NCBI GenBank assembly: GCA_035048815.1
Contig: JAUCBN010000025.1
Location: 11,928,501 to 11,992,500 of the forward strand
From: Abelmoschus esculentus
Taxonomy: Eukaryota > Streptophyta > Magnoliopsida > Malvales > Malvaceae
Direction of reading: 5' to 3'
DNA length: 64,000 nt
Below are positions 35,559-45,929 of this stretch, one piece after another (the stretch's first letter is position 1; the number at the start of each line of letters is the position of its first letter). A program made the translations under genes and the position numbers. The notes under the pieces are model-generated. The model saw only the letters and a program-made list of their open reading frames with translations, ran no database searches and was not told the origin of the DNA.

Positions 35559-37095
35559 ATGGCAACCTACAAGAGATTTGCCCCAGCCAACGTTGAAGAT
35601 CGTTTCAACCGATCTTTCATCTCCCAGAAATTGTGGGAAGAGTAAGGTTTCTAGCATTCAGATGATGAAAAATACGGTATCGAGCATTATCTTTTTGACA
35701 GAATCAAGTACCAAGATTGGGAAATTTTCTGTCTCCAACCTGCCCAGGCGAACGCTACAATCATACGGGAATTCTATGCGCACGGGCCTAGCAAAGATTC
35801 CCTCTTTATTCACTGTCGCGGCAGGCAGGTCTAGTTAGATGCCGAGATCATCAATGACTTCTACGGCCTCACCCCAAACAGTGATGTTCACGCCGAATTC
35901 TTGGAAAACATCACTGCCGAGGATTACGAGTTAATCAAAGACGATCTTTGTTACGCGAATACCCCATGGGAAACCGGTACCCATAGAGGATCCGTAACAA
36001 GACAAAGCTTAAAGCCCGAGGCCAAGATGTGGAATACCTTTGTCAAGAGACGTCTCATCCCTACATCCCACAACAGCACGGTGGATCGAATGCGATTGGT
36101 GCTTATCCAATCGATCATCAACAAAAGAACCATCAATGTTGGAGTGATCATCCTACGTGAAATTCACGAGTGCGGTAAGAAAGATAGGGGACCATTGTAT
36201 TTCCCATGTTTGATCACAGGTTTATATGTTGCCGTAGGTGTGCCAATCGAAGACACGGACGAATACACTCCCCAAAGGCGAGGATGGACCAGGGACTTTT
36301 GTCACAAAGTCATGTAGATCACGGAGGCGGAGCCAGTCCAAGCAACACCCCAACAGTTCACGGCTGATACTGTTGTCGGGGCCTAGTACACGGCAGACAT
36401 ACCTGATACTGCCCACACCTCTACCGCAGCAGACCCCTACCAGGAGATTTTACAAAGGATGACAGCGATGGACCTTAGACAACAGAGGTACATGGAGTAC
36501 CAAAGAGATTTCAACGGCACACTCGCCCAGATGATGCTCCACGCTTTTCCAGACCAAGGGGCACAATTTCCAGAGTTTTCCCAGTAATATGTTTATCACA
36601 GCCGCCCCTTACACCGAGACTACACCAGCTCCGGGAGGACCAAGGTCGTTCTTCCATGCGGACCCTCAACCATAGTACCAGGCTGCCGGCCCATCCAGGG
36701 CAGCGGATTCTGTCGCGGCATCATCTACCAGCAGAAGACCATCCAAGCGGAGGGCAGTCTTCAGCACTCTACCCCGATCCCCAATCATCATGGGCAGTCT
36801 ATCAGCTGAGATAGATGCCTATGTGCACCAAAGTTCCACCGCCGCCAGACCGAGTACACACCACACTGGGGGAGCCACGGCAATGGAGGGTGGAACGGAC
36901 ATAATGCTAACCGAAGACATGGTCGATGTGGAAGAAGGAGAAGAGGTCGAGGCCCCAATGCAACGGACACCACGAACAAGAGTCCAACCGCCCCGGCAAG
37001 CAAAAGCTCAACCATCGCCCTCACCAAGAACAAAGCAATCGGCAGCAAGGCCCAGGAGAAAAATTGTTACAAGCAGCTCTTCGGAGTCACTTTAA
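35559..37095 (+). pseudogene. Second ORF of inner element, 'putative plant transposon protein' type
   Basis: It opens MATYKRFAPANVEDRF, as in the outer copy, and the same domain follows (EHYLFDRIKYQDWEIFCLQ, IREFYAHGP, WNTFVKRRLIPTSHNS). The tail is Pro/Ala-rich with an acidic patch and a Ser-rich end at 37095. Nonsense codons replace glutamines of the sibling at about 35642, 35651, 35831, 36315, 36386 and 36673; most are TAG for CAG. A one-base insertion near 36585 shifts the frame, and the original frame is regained before 36790. The breaks show that neither copy is intact, though they are broken at different places. Confidence 0.8.
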
Positions 37096-38010
37096 ATTTT
37101 TGTTCTTAATTCAATATTAATTGCTTTTGCTGTCTTTATATGCTGCTTATTTCATATTTGTGTTGCCCGATTATTTCTTCAAATATAAAGCATTGAGGAC
37201 AATGCTTGGTTTGAGTTTAGGGGTGCAGATTCACTGCCAAGGCAGCAATCTACTGTTGAGGCCTTGCCAAAAAGGGAGTATTCCAGTGAATTTTTTTAAA
37301 TTTTCATGCTCCCCTCCTTACTTGAATTAAATGCCTACACTTTTGCACTGCTTATCATCAGTATTGCCTTATTTTATTCTTTAAGGCTATGGAAATCTTT
37401 CTCCTTAGCATGATTAGGTCCTGTTAAGAAGGTTTAACCTTAGGATACTTAAGGATGAAAACTTAGAAGCTTACTATAGGAAGAAATCTAAACACTTTTG
37501 GGACTTGTTGGATTATAGGAATTCTTTTAATGAACTTAGGTGATAAAGACTTAGATTTTTGGGAAAGTAACTAGGGGTGCCTATCACCGGCTCTAGAAAG
37601 AACTCTTCTTCATGCTAGAGGTGCCCGAAATTGGCTCTAGTATGTTTTAAGGAATATTAAAAAGAAAGAAGGAATTTAGTGCAGGGAAAAACACAATCCT
37701 TGAGGTGCCCGAAATTGGCTCAAGGATTGGTTATAAAAGAAGAGAACACTTAACCAAATTCTACTTGTCTTGAACTTAAAGTTTATCTAAGAAAGCCTTT
37801 AATCAAACTTGTCCACAAAAACGCACACACTCACAATTCTTATAGTTTGTTTCTAGGTAAACCCTTGGGTAGCCGAAAGGTTAAGACTTAAGAATAGGCC
37901 TAGTTATGGTGGGGAGAATAGATGGACATGTAAGACCAAGAGAGAGTAGAGTTTGGCAAATTGGTGACTTGCATTGCTTGAGGAAAAGTAATAGTTCAAG
38001 TTTGGGGGTG
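37096..38010 (+). other. 3' untranslated region and polypurine tract of inner element
   Basis: The region is non-coding. It has boxes GGTGCCTATCACCGGCTCTAG (near 37577), GAGGTGCCCGAAATTGGCTC (near 37618) and GAGGTGCCCGAAATTGGCTC again (near 37703), and ends in TTTGGGGGTG (38001-38010), the purine tract before the 3' LTR. Confidence 0.82.
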
Positions 38011-39338
38011 TGATAAGTGCTCAACGCACTATCACTTTTTACACCTTTTGTTGGCATTAATCACTAAATTTACACCCACTTGAACCAATGCATGTACTTA
38101 ATGTGATATATTTAGAAATCATGCTTATAGAGATAATATTTACAGAAAAGACACGTTTTTTTGCATTTTCATATTTGTGCAGGAGAACCAGTGCCGTGGC
38201 AGCGACAAGGCCAAGGCAGAACCTGATGCCGAGGCAGCAGCTGAGTGCCAGGAAGCAAGACTGTAGGCGATTGGAAGACAAAAATCCAATGGACGTTTCT
38301 GGACTTAAAGCCCATGGATCGGAGTTGGCTAGCATGAGGAAAAGCCCAAGACAAGGCCACGCGGGAAAGCCCCATTAGCCGAATTAAACTTGGAAATATT
38401 TTAATTATGTACATGACTTGTTCCTTACTCCAAGTTGTATTCTACTTAGGAAAGGTTTGCCCTAGGTCTAGCCTATATAAAGACCTAGCCATCCAATGTA
38501 ATATACACGGGATTACCTAGAGAGAAAGAGCCGACTCATAACTTGTTTTCTTCTTCTCCATTATGTTCTAATCTTCTTTAGGGTTTAGGTGAAGGTTGTT
38601 TAGTATATGTGAGAGGAGATTGTACTTTGTTTTTGTTTCAATGCAATAAAATTATCAAGGTTTGCTTATCCTTTGTTATTCCTTGTTCTTGCATGCAAGC
38701 CCGGGAGGGAAGTTTGTGAGTAATTCATTTATCTAGACTCGGGAGAGTTAGATTCACGAAAGGGGTAAGTACGGTGTTTCAATCGCGAAATACTAACTCG
38801 ACCTAGGGATAGGTTAAGAGTTTCAGCGGCTAAAAGAAGTGTGAGATTGGTTGGTGAGTATAATTCGTTCACGCCGGGAGGTATCATCAAGGACTAGTCA
38901 TCAACAACACTCTGACTTAGGGATAAGCGGAGTCATTCAAGGACATTTTGCCGAACTTTGGTAAAGTCTACCCACGAGCAAGGGATTGCCGCGGCGGACA
39001 GTATCGTCGCTGCCAAGGCAGTAAACTGCAGTGCTGCCGAGGCAGTGATATACGATTGCATTGAGCAGAGACAAGTCAATCAATTCCACAATACAACACA
39101 ACTGGTTCCTGACCCATCTCTCTCTAATATTCAATTTCCTTACTTTGCTTAGTATTTAGTTTAGTTAAACCAAACTCAATCACTTGTATTTTATTTTACT
39201 TCTTTCTACAGAACAAGAAGACGAAGAAGACATATTAAGTCTACCAGTCCTTGTGGAGACGATAATCCGATAAATGCTTATCACTTATTAATTTCGATGT
39301 GTCCACTTGCACTAAACGCGCACTTTTGACACGCGACG
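38011..39338 (+). repeat. 3' LTR of inner element
   Basis: A 1328-base LTR nearly identical by eye to 31092-32421. Its last base is G instead of A (GACACGCGACG), followed by the duplication GAAAT. Confidence 0.93.
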
Positions 39339-39343
39339 GAAAT

Positions 39344-40011
39344 CCATGTAATGGGCATCTGTGCAATAACTCTCTATAGCGCTCCCATGCCTCGTACATT
39401 GGTTCATCATCTGCCTATCGAAAAGAAGTAATTTCATTACGGATACGATCATATAAGTTAGTAGGGTTAAAGCATGTAATGAAATCTCGGCAGAGTTCAC
39501 TCCAAGATCATATTGATCCTGCTGGAATGCTATTTAACCAGGTCTTGGCCCTATCACTTAGTGAATAGGGAAACAACTTTAATCTCAAAACATCTTCATG
39601 GACTCCTTGAATTTTGAATGAGTTACAAACTTCCATGAAAGATTTGAGATGCTGCCTGGCATCTTCAGTTGCAGACCCACTGAATTGTCCAATGGTATTC
39701 AACATATTGAACATGACAAGTTTGAGTTCAAAGTGTGTTGCTTCTATTTCCGGTGCAACGACTCCAGGGTTTAATCCACTCAGATCTTCCACCAAGAAAT
39801 CTCTAACAGTTAGCTGCCGCGGCAGTAAAGGCTGCGGCAGTGGTTGTTGCAGCAAGGGTGGCTGGTGAAGTCCTCCGTGGCCAACAAGTATGTTTTGATC
39901 TACTTGATTTCCTGCCATTGCTTGTTGGATTTGTCTTCTCAATCGATTCCGTGTACGTTCAATTTCAGGGTCAATCTCGTACAACGGATTGGATGGGTTG
40001 GCCCTAGTCAT
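39344..40011 (-). pseudogene. gag N-terminal part of outer element
   Basis: The start is ATG 40011 (MTRANPSNPLYEIDPEIERT). The core reads RQLTVRDFLVEDLSGLNPG, FELKLVMFNMLNTIGQF, EVCNSFKIQGVHEDVLRL and AKTWLNSIPAGSI. A TGA replaces glycine after GSI near 39507, and a CAG-to-TAG stop lies near 39417. A Pro/Gln-rich linker (about 68-88) differs from the inner copy. The frame is cut at 39344 by the inner element and continues at 31091. Confidence 0.88.
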
Positions 40012-40097
40012 AAACCAAAAAGAAACCAAAGTAAAATAAAAAATAAAGATAAAATAACTAAAGCAAGAAAATAAAGAAAACAAAATTTAGTTGCCAG

Positions 40098-40115
40098 TCC
40101 CCGGCAACGGCGCCA
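40098..40115 (-). other. Primer-binding site of outer element
   Basis: On the minus strand this reads TGGCGCCGTTGCCGGGGA, six bases inside the 5' LTR end. It is the unaltered Athila-type site. Confidence 0.88.
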
Positions 40116-40121
40116 AAAACT

Positions 40122-41454
40122 TATTGCGTGTCAAAAGTGCGCAATTGGTGCAAGTGGACACATCGCAAGTAATAAAGTGATTAATATAATCGAGTATCGT
40201 CTCCACATGGATTGGTATACTTAATATGCCTCCTTCTTCTTGCTCTGTAAAATAAAATAAAGACACAAGTAATTTTGGTTTTGATAAAACTAATTAAATT
40301 GAAATAAAGAAAACTAAGAATAAAGATGAGATATGATTAATAGAGAGAGAGGGCAAGATTCAGTTGTGTTGTATTGTGGACTTGATTGACTTGTCTCTGT
40401 CCAATGCAATTGTACATCACTGCCTCGGCATCACTGTAGATTACTGCCTTGGCAGCGACGATACTTGTCCGCCGCGGCAATCCCTTGCTCGTGTTTGGAC
40501 TTTACCAAAGTTCGGCAAAGTGTCCTTGGGTGACTCCGCTTATCCCTAAGTCGAAGTACTGTTGATGACTAGTCCTTGATGATACCTCCCGGCGTGAATC
40601 AATTCTACTCACCAACCAATCTCACACTTCTTTTAGCCGCTAAAACTCTTAACCTATCCCTAGGCCGAGTTAGTATTTCGCGATTGAAATACTGTACTTA
40701 TCCTTTTTGTGAATCTAGCTCTCCCGAGTCTAGATAAATGGATTACTCACAAACTTCTCTCCCGAGCTTGAATGCCAGAAAAAAGAATGGCAAAGGATAA
40801 GCAAACCTTGATAGTTTTATTGCATTGAAACAAAGAACAAAGTACAATCTCCTCTCACAAATACTTAACAACCTTCACCTAAACCCTAAGAAAGCTTAGA
40901 ACATAATTTGAGAGAAAGAAAACATTGAGTCTTAGGGTAAACTCTCTATGAATCGGTTCTCTTAATACATTGGACGGCTAGGTCTTATATAGGCTTGGCC
41001 TAGGGCAAACCTTTCCTAAGTAGAATACAACTTGGAGTAGGGAATAAGTCATGTACATAAATAAAATATTTCCAAGTTTATTTCAACTAAGAGGCTTTCC
41101 TGCGTGGCCTTGTCTTGGGCTTTTCCTCGTGCTAACCAACTCTGATCCATGTGCTTCATGTCCAGAAACGTCCCTTGGAATATTCTCTTCCGATCGCCTA
41201 CAGTATTGCTTCCTGACTTTCTGCTACTGCCTCAGCATCAGGTCCTGCCTCGGCCATATTGCTGGCGCAGCACTAGTTTCTCTTGCACAGATGTAAAAAT
41301 GCAGTAAAACTTGCCTTTTCTGTAAATATCATCTTTATAAGCATAACTTCTAAATATATCACATTAAGTATATACTTTGGTCCGAGTGGGAGTAAGTTTA
41401 GTGATTAATGCCCATAAAAGGTGTAAAAAGTGATGGTGGGTTAAGCACTTATCA
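40122..41454 (-). repeat. 5' LTR of outer element
   Basis: A 1333-base LTR, partner of 24917-26252, ending at the duplication ATGAC. Its inner terminal CA reads TA on the minus strand (TATTGCG versus TGTTGCG on plus). Confidence 0.93.
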
Positions 41455-42003
41455 ATGACACCTGAAGAACAGGATGTCACTTCTAATGGAATACTGTTAA
41501 GATTTGAAAAATTTAACCAGAGATTGAAAATGTTTGGGTTCGAGTGTTGGTTACGTTTGGGGAAGGATTAGCATTCCCACAACGCCCAGAAATTGGTACC
41601 TAAAGGTTCGCATCATAGTTATTTAAGAAAATCTAAAATTCAGATTAATTTAATTTTTAATTTTAAAATGCATATTTTATCTTAATATCCACGACAATTC
41701 AAAGAAGATAGCACCCGGAGACCGAGATGCTACTCCCAATAGAATATATCGGGATAATAAATTCAAATATAAGATTAGTTTTTATAGTCATATACAAACA
41801 TAATGATAATAATAATATAAAAATAACAAATAAAATTGATACAAAATAATAATAATAGCATAATGATAATAATTTACATAATAATTTATAACAAATAATA
41901 ACATAATATTAATAACAATATAACATGATAAACAAAATAAAACATGATAAAAAAAAGTATATAAACATGTATGTAAAGAAACATACTTTATATTTATTAT
42001 ATA

Positions 42004-42056
42004 TTAATAATAATAATAGTAATAGTAATACTACTACTACTAATAATAATAGTATT
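42004..42056. repeat. (AAT)n/(ACT)n microsatellite
   Basis: An imperfect trinucleotide run of AAT, AGT and ACT units within the split LTR at 41460-43185. Confidence 0.85.
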
Positions 42057-43185
42057 AACAGGGACCAAATCTGCAAAATAGAAACTATTAGGGACAAAAT
42101 AGCAAAATTAAGGGTTGAAATTGAATAAAATTAACTATTAAAGGGGAAATTGCTAAAATAGTGACTAAAACGTAAGGAAATGCAAACTGATATGCTGAAA
42201 TGGAAGGATATTGGCAAAACAGGGACTGCATGTGTGATTTCCCCCTTTGATCGGGTTACACGCGGATCTTGGGTCTGTTCCGGGTCGGTTTTTGAGTCAA
42301 AGCTTCAAAACGACACCATTTTGGGCCTGATGAACCGGCACCAAAACGGTGCCGTTTTGGATGTGGCTTAAATGGGCCCCTTTTATATTTTTTCATTTGT
42401 TTATTCTCCCTCAAATAATATAAGACAGAGCTTTTGAAAGCTCTCTGGTTCGCCAACAGTCAGACCACCATGGTCGCCTCCATGCACGGTCGTCGGCCGC
42501 CGCGCTGGTGACCGAAAAATGAAAAGTTTACGTTTTTTGGAGCGTCTCAACACAAGGATCTCGAATATGAATTCAGTTTTTCAAGAAGAAGCGTATATTG
42601 AAGTAGATCTACAATATAAGTTTCGAACACTTCTTTTTATTTTTACCTTTATTTCTTCCGATTTTGCTTCAGATCTCTTCCTTGTCTCCTTTTTTTTGTT
42701 TTCGCTCGGTTTGGTGGTGAGTATTGACTCTTGTTTTTTTTGTTTTGAATGTGGTTTCGAATATTTAGATTTTTTTGTTTGAATCTCTATTTTTTTCATT
42801 CAAAATCTCCTCCCATTACATCTGTTTGAATGGGTTTATATACCCCATATTTTACATTATAAAATCTATTATATTCCTAATCTAATCTTTTTTTTGCAGG
42901 TTCGAAAATGATGTTGGCCGGTGGCTGCAGTAGATCCAGGCGGTGGGGCGGTGGCCGATCTGTGGAACAAATCGGGTGAGCGCGTGGTCGCCACGCGGGA
43001 TTCGAACTGCTACGCGTGGCATCCATGCACGGAAGACCAATAGGCATAGGGAGTAGAGGCGGAGGCATGGGTGGTTGATTAGGGTATTACTATTTTAGGG
43101 TTAGGTTAATTTTAGATTGGGTTTAGTTGGGCTGTTGGGTTTAATTATTCTTGGGTCTTCTTTTTTTTTTAAATGGGTTATGACA

Positions 43186-43586
43186 AATATATATATTTAA
43201 TATTTATTTGAATAATTTATTAATAATTAATATTTTTAATATATTAATATTAATTAGTTTATGAAAATTATTATTTTTAATATCATTACTAAGTATATGC
43301 GAAGGTTGTTTAATTACATATTTATGAACTAAATTTATAATATAATTTAAATATAATTTTATTAATTATTAAATTTAGATGTATATATTAATTTATATAT
43401 TATTTTTTATTTATGAAATTATCTTCTTAATTTTACGGGTAATTCAAACTTTTGTTATTTAGTGAAAAAAATTTATTGTCAAGGACAAAGAAATCTTTAA
43501 AACTCTTTTAATCCTCTAATTCAAAAACTCCTAAAATATTATTTTAAATTGAGGGGTTTCACCCTAATTTGCTGTTATAACCATAG
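43186..43586. other. AT-rich spacer
   Basis: I see nothing coding here. It lies between the end of the split LTR and the start of the Tekay-like solo LTR. Confidence 0.6.
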
Positions 43587-45914
43587 TGTAACACCCTCAA
43601 CTCGAATGTCACATTGGGCCTTCAGTCCAAAACCCGTATTACAAAATTTCGCTATAAAAACCCATTAAACGCATTCAAATCCAATAAGAGTCCATCCATT
43701 TCAAAAGATATAAAGTCCAACATAATTCAAAAGTGTAAGGAGCACTAAATAAATACAACCGTTTAAAAAGCATTTGACACAATTAAAATACTTACAAAAT
43801 TACAATACAGGGTCCGACTAGTACTAGCCCATTACATCATATAATTTTATACTTTGACATCAATTCAATATTGGAAATCCAACCACGATGGTGTTCCTCT
43901 AGTCCACGCCACCACCTAGCCTACGAACACAAACACATCATGGACGCTAAGCTACAAAAGCTCAGTGGATACATTGTCACTCAATCATATATCGCACATG
44001 TCATGAATAAAGCAATGCAACACATGTGATATCATGTATGGAATGATAATGCTACTATAATCGTCTAAACACATGACATCATAAATATATACTATCGTAT
44101 ACAACATATACATAACAAAAGCAAGCACAAAGTAGTAAGGCCTGCGTTGACACAACATCGAGATCCTACACTACGAGTGAGGCTCGGGTCCACAAAGCAT
44201 CGGGATCCTACACTCAGGGATTGAGGCCCGCATCCATACAACATCAAGATCCTCCAAATCCCAGCTCAGAATGTCACATCGAACATCTTCGAATGAGGCC
44301 TACGTCTATACAACATAGGGATCCTCCATTCGGAATATGTTCATGGTGTTGAAAAACTATTTCTTGGGTATCCAAATTCCCATCAAATAAGGGTTTTCAT
44401 GAGCTAAGCAATCTATCAACACCCAACAAGGTTCTAGCTAACACATAGCACCAAAATCCATCAAGGATTCCTTTGATTTTTATCATCAAATTAAACCACC
44501 CAAGACTTACCGAGTTTTTATCCATATTTCTCATATTCAGTGTTAACTTATCATTTTCTCAGTTTTAACATTCTTTTGCATCATAAGATACCCTTAGAAC
44601 ACATTATCACGAATTATAGAGACTCAAACTCAAACTCTAACTTTCAGATAGATTGCTCGACGAGTACTGATACGTCTATATAGGTATTAGTACGCTACCA
44701 GTATCGATACGTCTCCATCGCATACTGATACTCTATTACCTTCCAAGAGCCTAAATTACTCATACGGATATAGCTAACCCCAATCTCGATATCGATTCGT
44801 AGCCGTATCGATACAGATATATAGAGTATCGATATGCTTGCCTATTATAAGCCAATGCAACAGTGGTATCGATACGCCCTCGCATACTATTACCCAAAAA
44901 CGTTACAAGAATTTAAATAATGCAAGGGGTATCGATACACGAGTTTGTTGTATTGATATGAATGCTATCATTTCCCCTCAAAACTAATCTACTATAGCGA
45001 TACGCTCCCAACACGTATCAATATGTCTATACGAAAATGCAGGCCTGGGTCTGAAATTCATCAAGAACCGTTAGCCAAAATATTTTATTGATTCTCAAAT
45101 CATTCCTCACATTATTGAAATAGTTTAGAGTTTGTTTCTACAAATTTTAAGTCATTAATCGTCTCAACCCATAATTCACATTTAAGGGCTTCTACGCTAC
45201 TAATCAAACCAAGATAAAAACAAACATGCAATCCAACATATTTTCATGAGATGTATGATAATTTGGGAGATATTAGTCTACTAACCTCGTTGCAACCAAG
45301 CTAGAAACACAAACTTCCTTTATCTCAAGCCTTGTCTTTCCCATAAGCTCTTGAAGGCTTCCCAACTTCTTTCTCTACAAAAAGAAGTTAAACCAATGAT
45401 TAGACATTGCTAGGTGAGATTCTAGAAGCTAAAAACTTAAACAAAACCAAAAAGAACTCAACATCACCCCTCTTTCTCGTTTTGCTCTTTAACCTTACCA
45501 ACAAACCTTCTTCCACCAAACTCAACACCTTTTTACCTTGATAAGTAGATCTCTTGATAATTAGCTCTAAAATTTTCCCTCAACACTCAAAACAAGATTT
45601 ACAACTTAGAAAAAAAAAGATTGTGCCTTGAACCTTTGATTTGGGTGGGAGAAAAGATGAAGAAGATAAAGGACAATGGTAACTTCACCCAAAACTTTCT
45701 TTGCATAAACATTACTCGTTTCCTTTCTCTTTATCATCAAAAAGGGTGAAAATATCTTTTTAACCTCACATAACATCCCTTAACCCACTAACAACCCCAA
45801 AACACATAGGCCCAAGGCCTAAAAACCAGACTAACGCTCAAACATGAGGCCCAACATCGGATCCTAACGCTTCGGGTTAACCCGACACTCAAATCTACAA
45901 TTTGGATTGTTACA
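43587..45914 (-). mobile_element. Solo Tekay-like LTR (TSD CATAG/CATCG)
   Basis: A 2328-base segment from TGTAACACCCTCAACTCG to TTGGATTGTTACA. Flanks are CATAG (43582-43586) and CATCG (45915-45919), a 5-bp duplication with one mismatch. Its first 90 bases are the reverse complement of the 3' end of the LTR at 4897-5674, so by the usual Tekay convention it is oriented minus. It contains a cluster of GTATCGATAC palindromes at 44660-45020. The neighbouring pol fragment is on the other strand, so it is not this LTR's own body. Confidence 0.78.
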
Positions 45915-45929
45915 CATCGGTTTATTAAA

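Larger units (their letters stand above)
31092..39338 (+). mobile_element. RT-less Athila-type element, inner copy (TSD GAAAT)
   Basis: A complete 8247-base plus-strand sibling of the element it interrupts. Its LTRs are 31092-32421 and 38011-39338, and the target duplication GAAAT stands at 31087-31091 and 39339-39343, inside gag of the outer copy. Removing it rejoins gag at ...HGFPLWTQV. The interior has the same order as the outer copy: primer site, gag-protease, AACGG/TATA region, second ORF, 3' region, purine tract. Confidence 0.95.
24917..41454 (-). mobile_element. RT-less Athila-type element, outer copy (TSD ATGAC)
   Basis: A complete minus-strand element with LTRs 40122-41454 (5') and 24917-26252 (3') and a perfect duplication ATGAC at 24912-24916 and 41455-41459. 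Order on the minus strand: primer site, gag N-terminus (40011-39344), the sibling insertion 31092-39338, rest of gag and protease (31091-29161), AACGG-rich promoter-like region, second ORF (28676-27178), 3' untranslated region, purine tract, 3' LTR. Without the insertion it is about 8.3 kb. RT, RNase H and integrase are absent. Confidence 0.94.
24833..43185 (-). mobile_element. Probable solo LTR, split by the nested Athila pair
   Basis: The left piece 24833-24916 begins TGTAACGACCTTTTTTGTTC. The right piece 41460-43185 ends AAATGGGTTATGACA. Joined across the nested insertion they give about 1810 bases bounded by TG...CA. The flanks are GATAT (24828-24832) and AATAT (43186-43190), a one-mismatch target duplication. 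Words such as AACCAGAGATT, GGGTTCGAGTGTTGG and GGGGAAGGATTAGCA are shared with the Tat LTR at 14693, so a Tat-related family in minus orientation is likely. The right part has a GC-rich patch (42440-43070) and no gene. Confidence 0.58.

Noticed and set aside
35559..37095. Reading the second ORF as a captured host gene
   Set aside because: It stands at the same place in both sibling elements, and its domain is known from plant transposable elements, so it is better seen as an element protein, although the promoter upstream may have been acquired.
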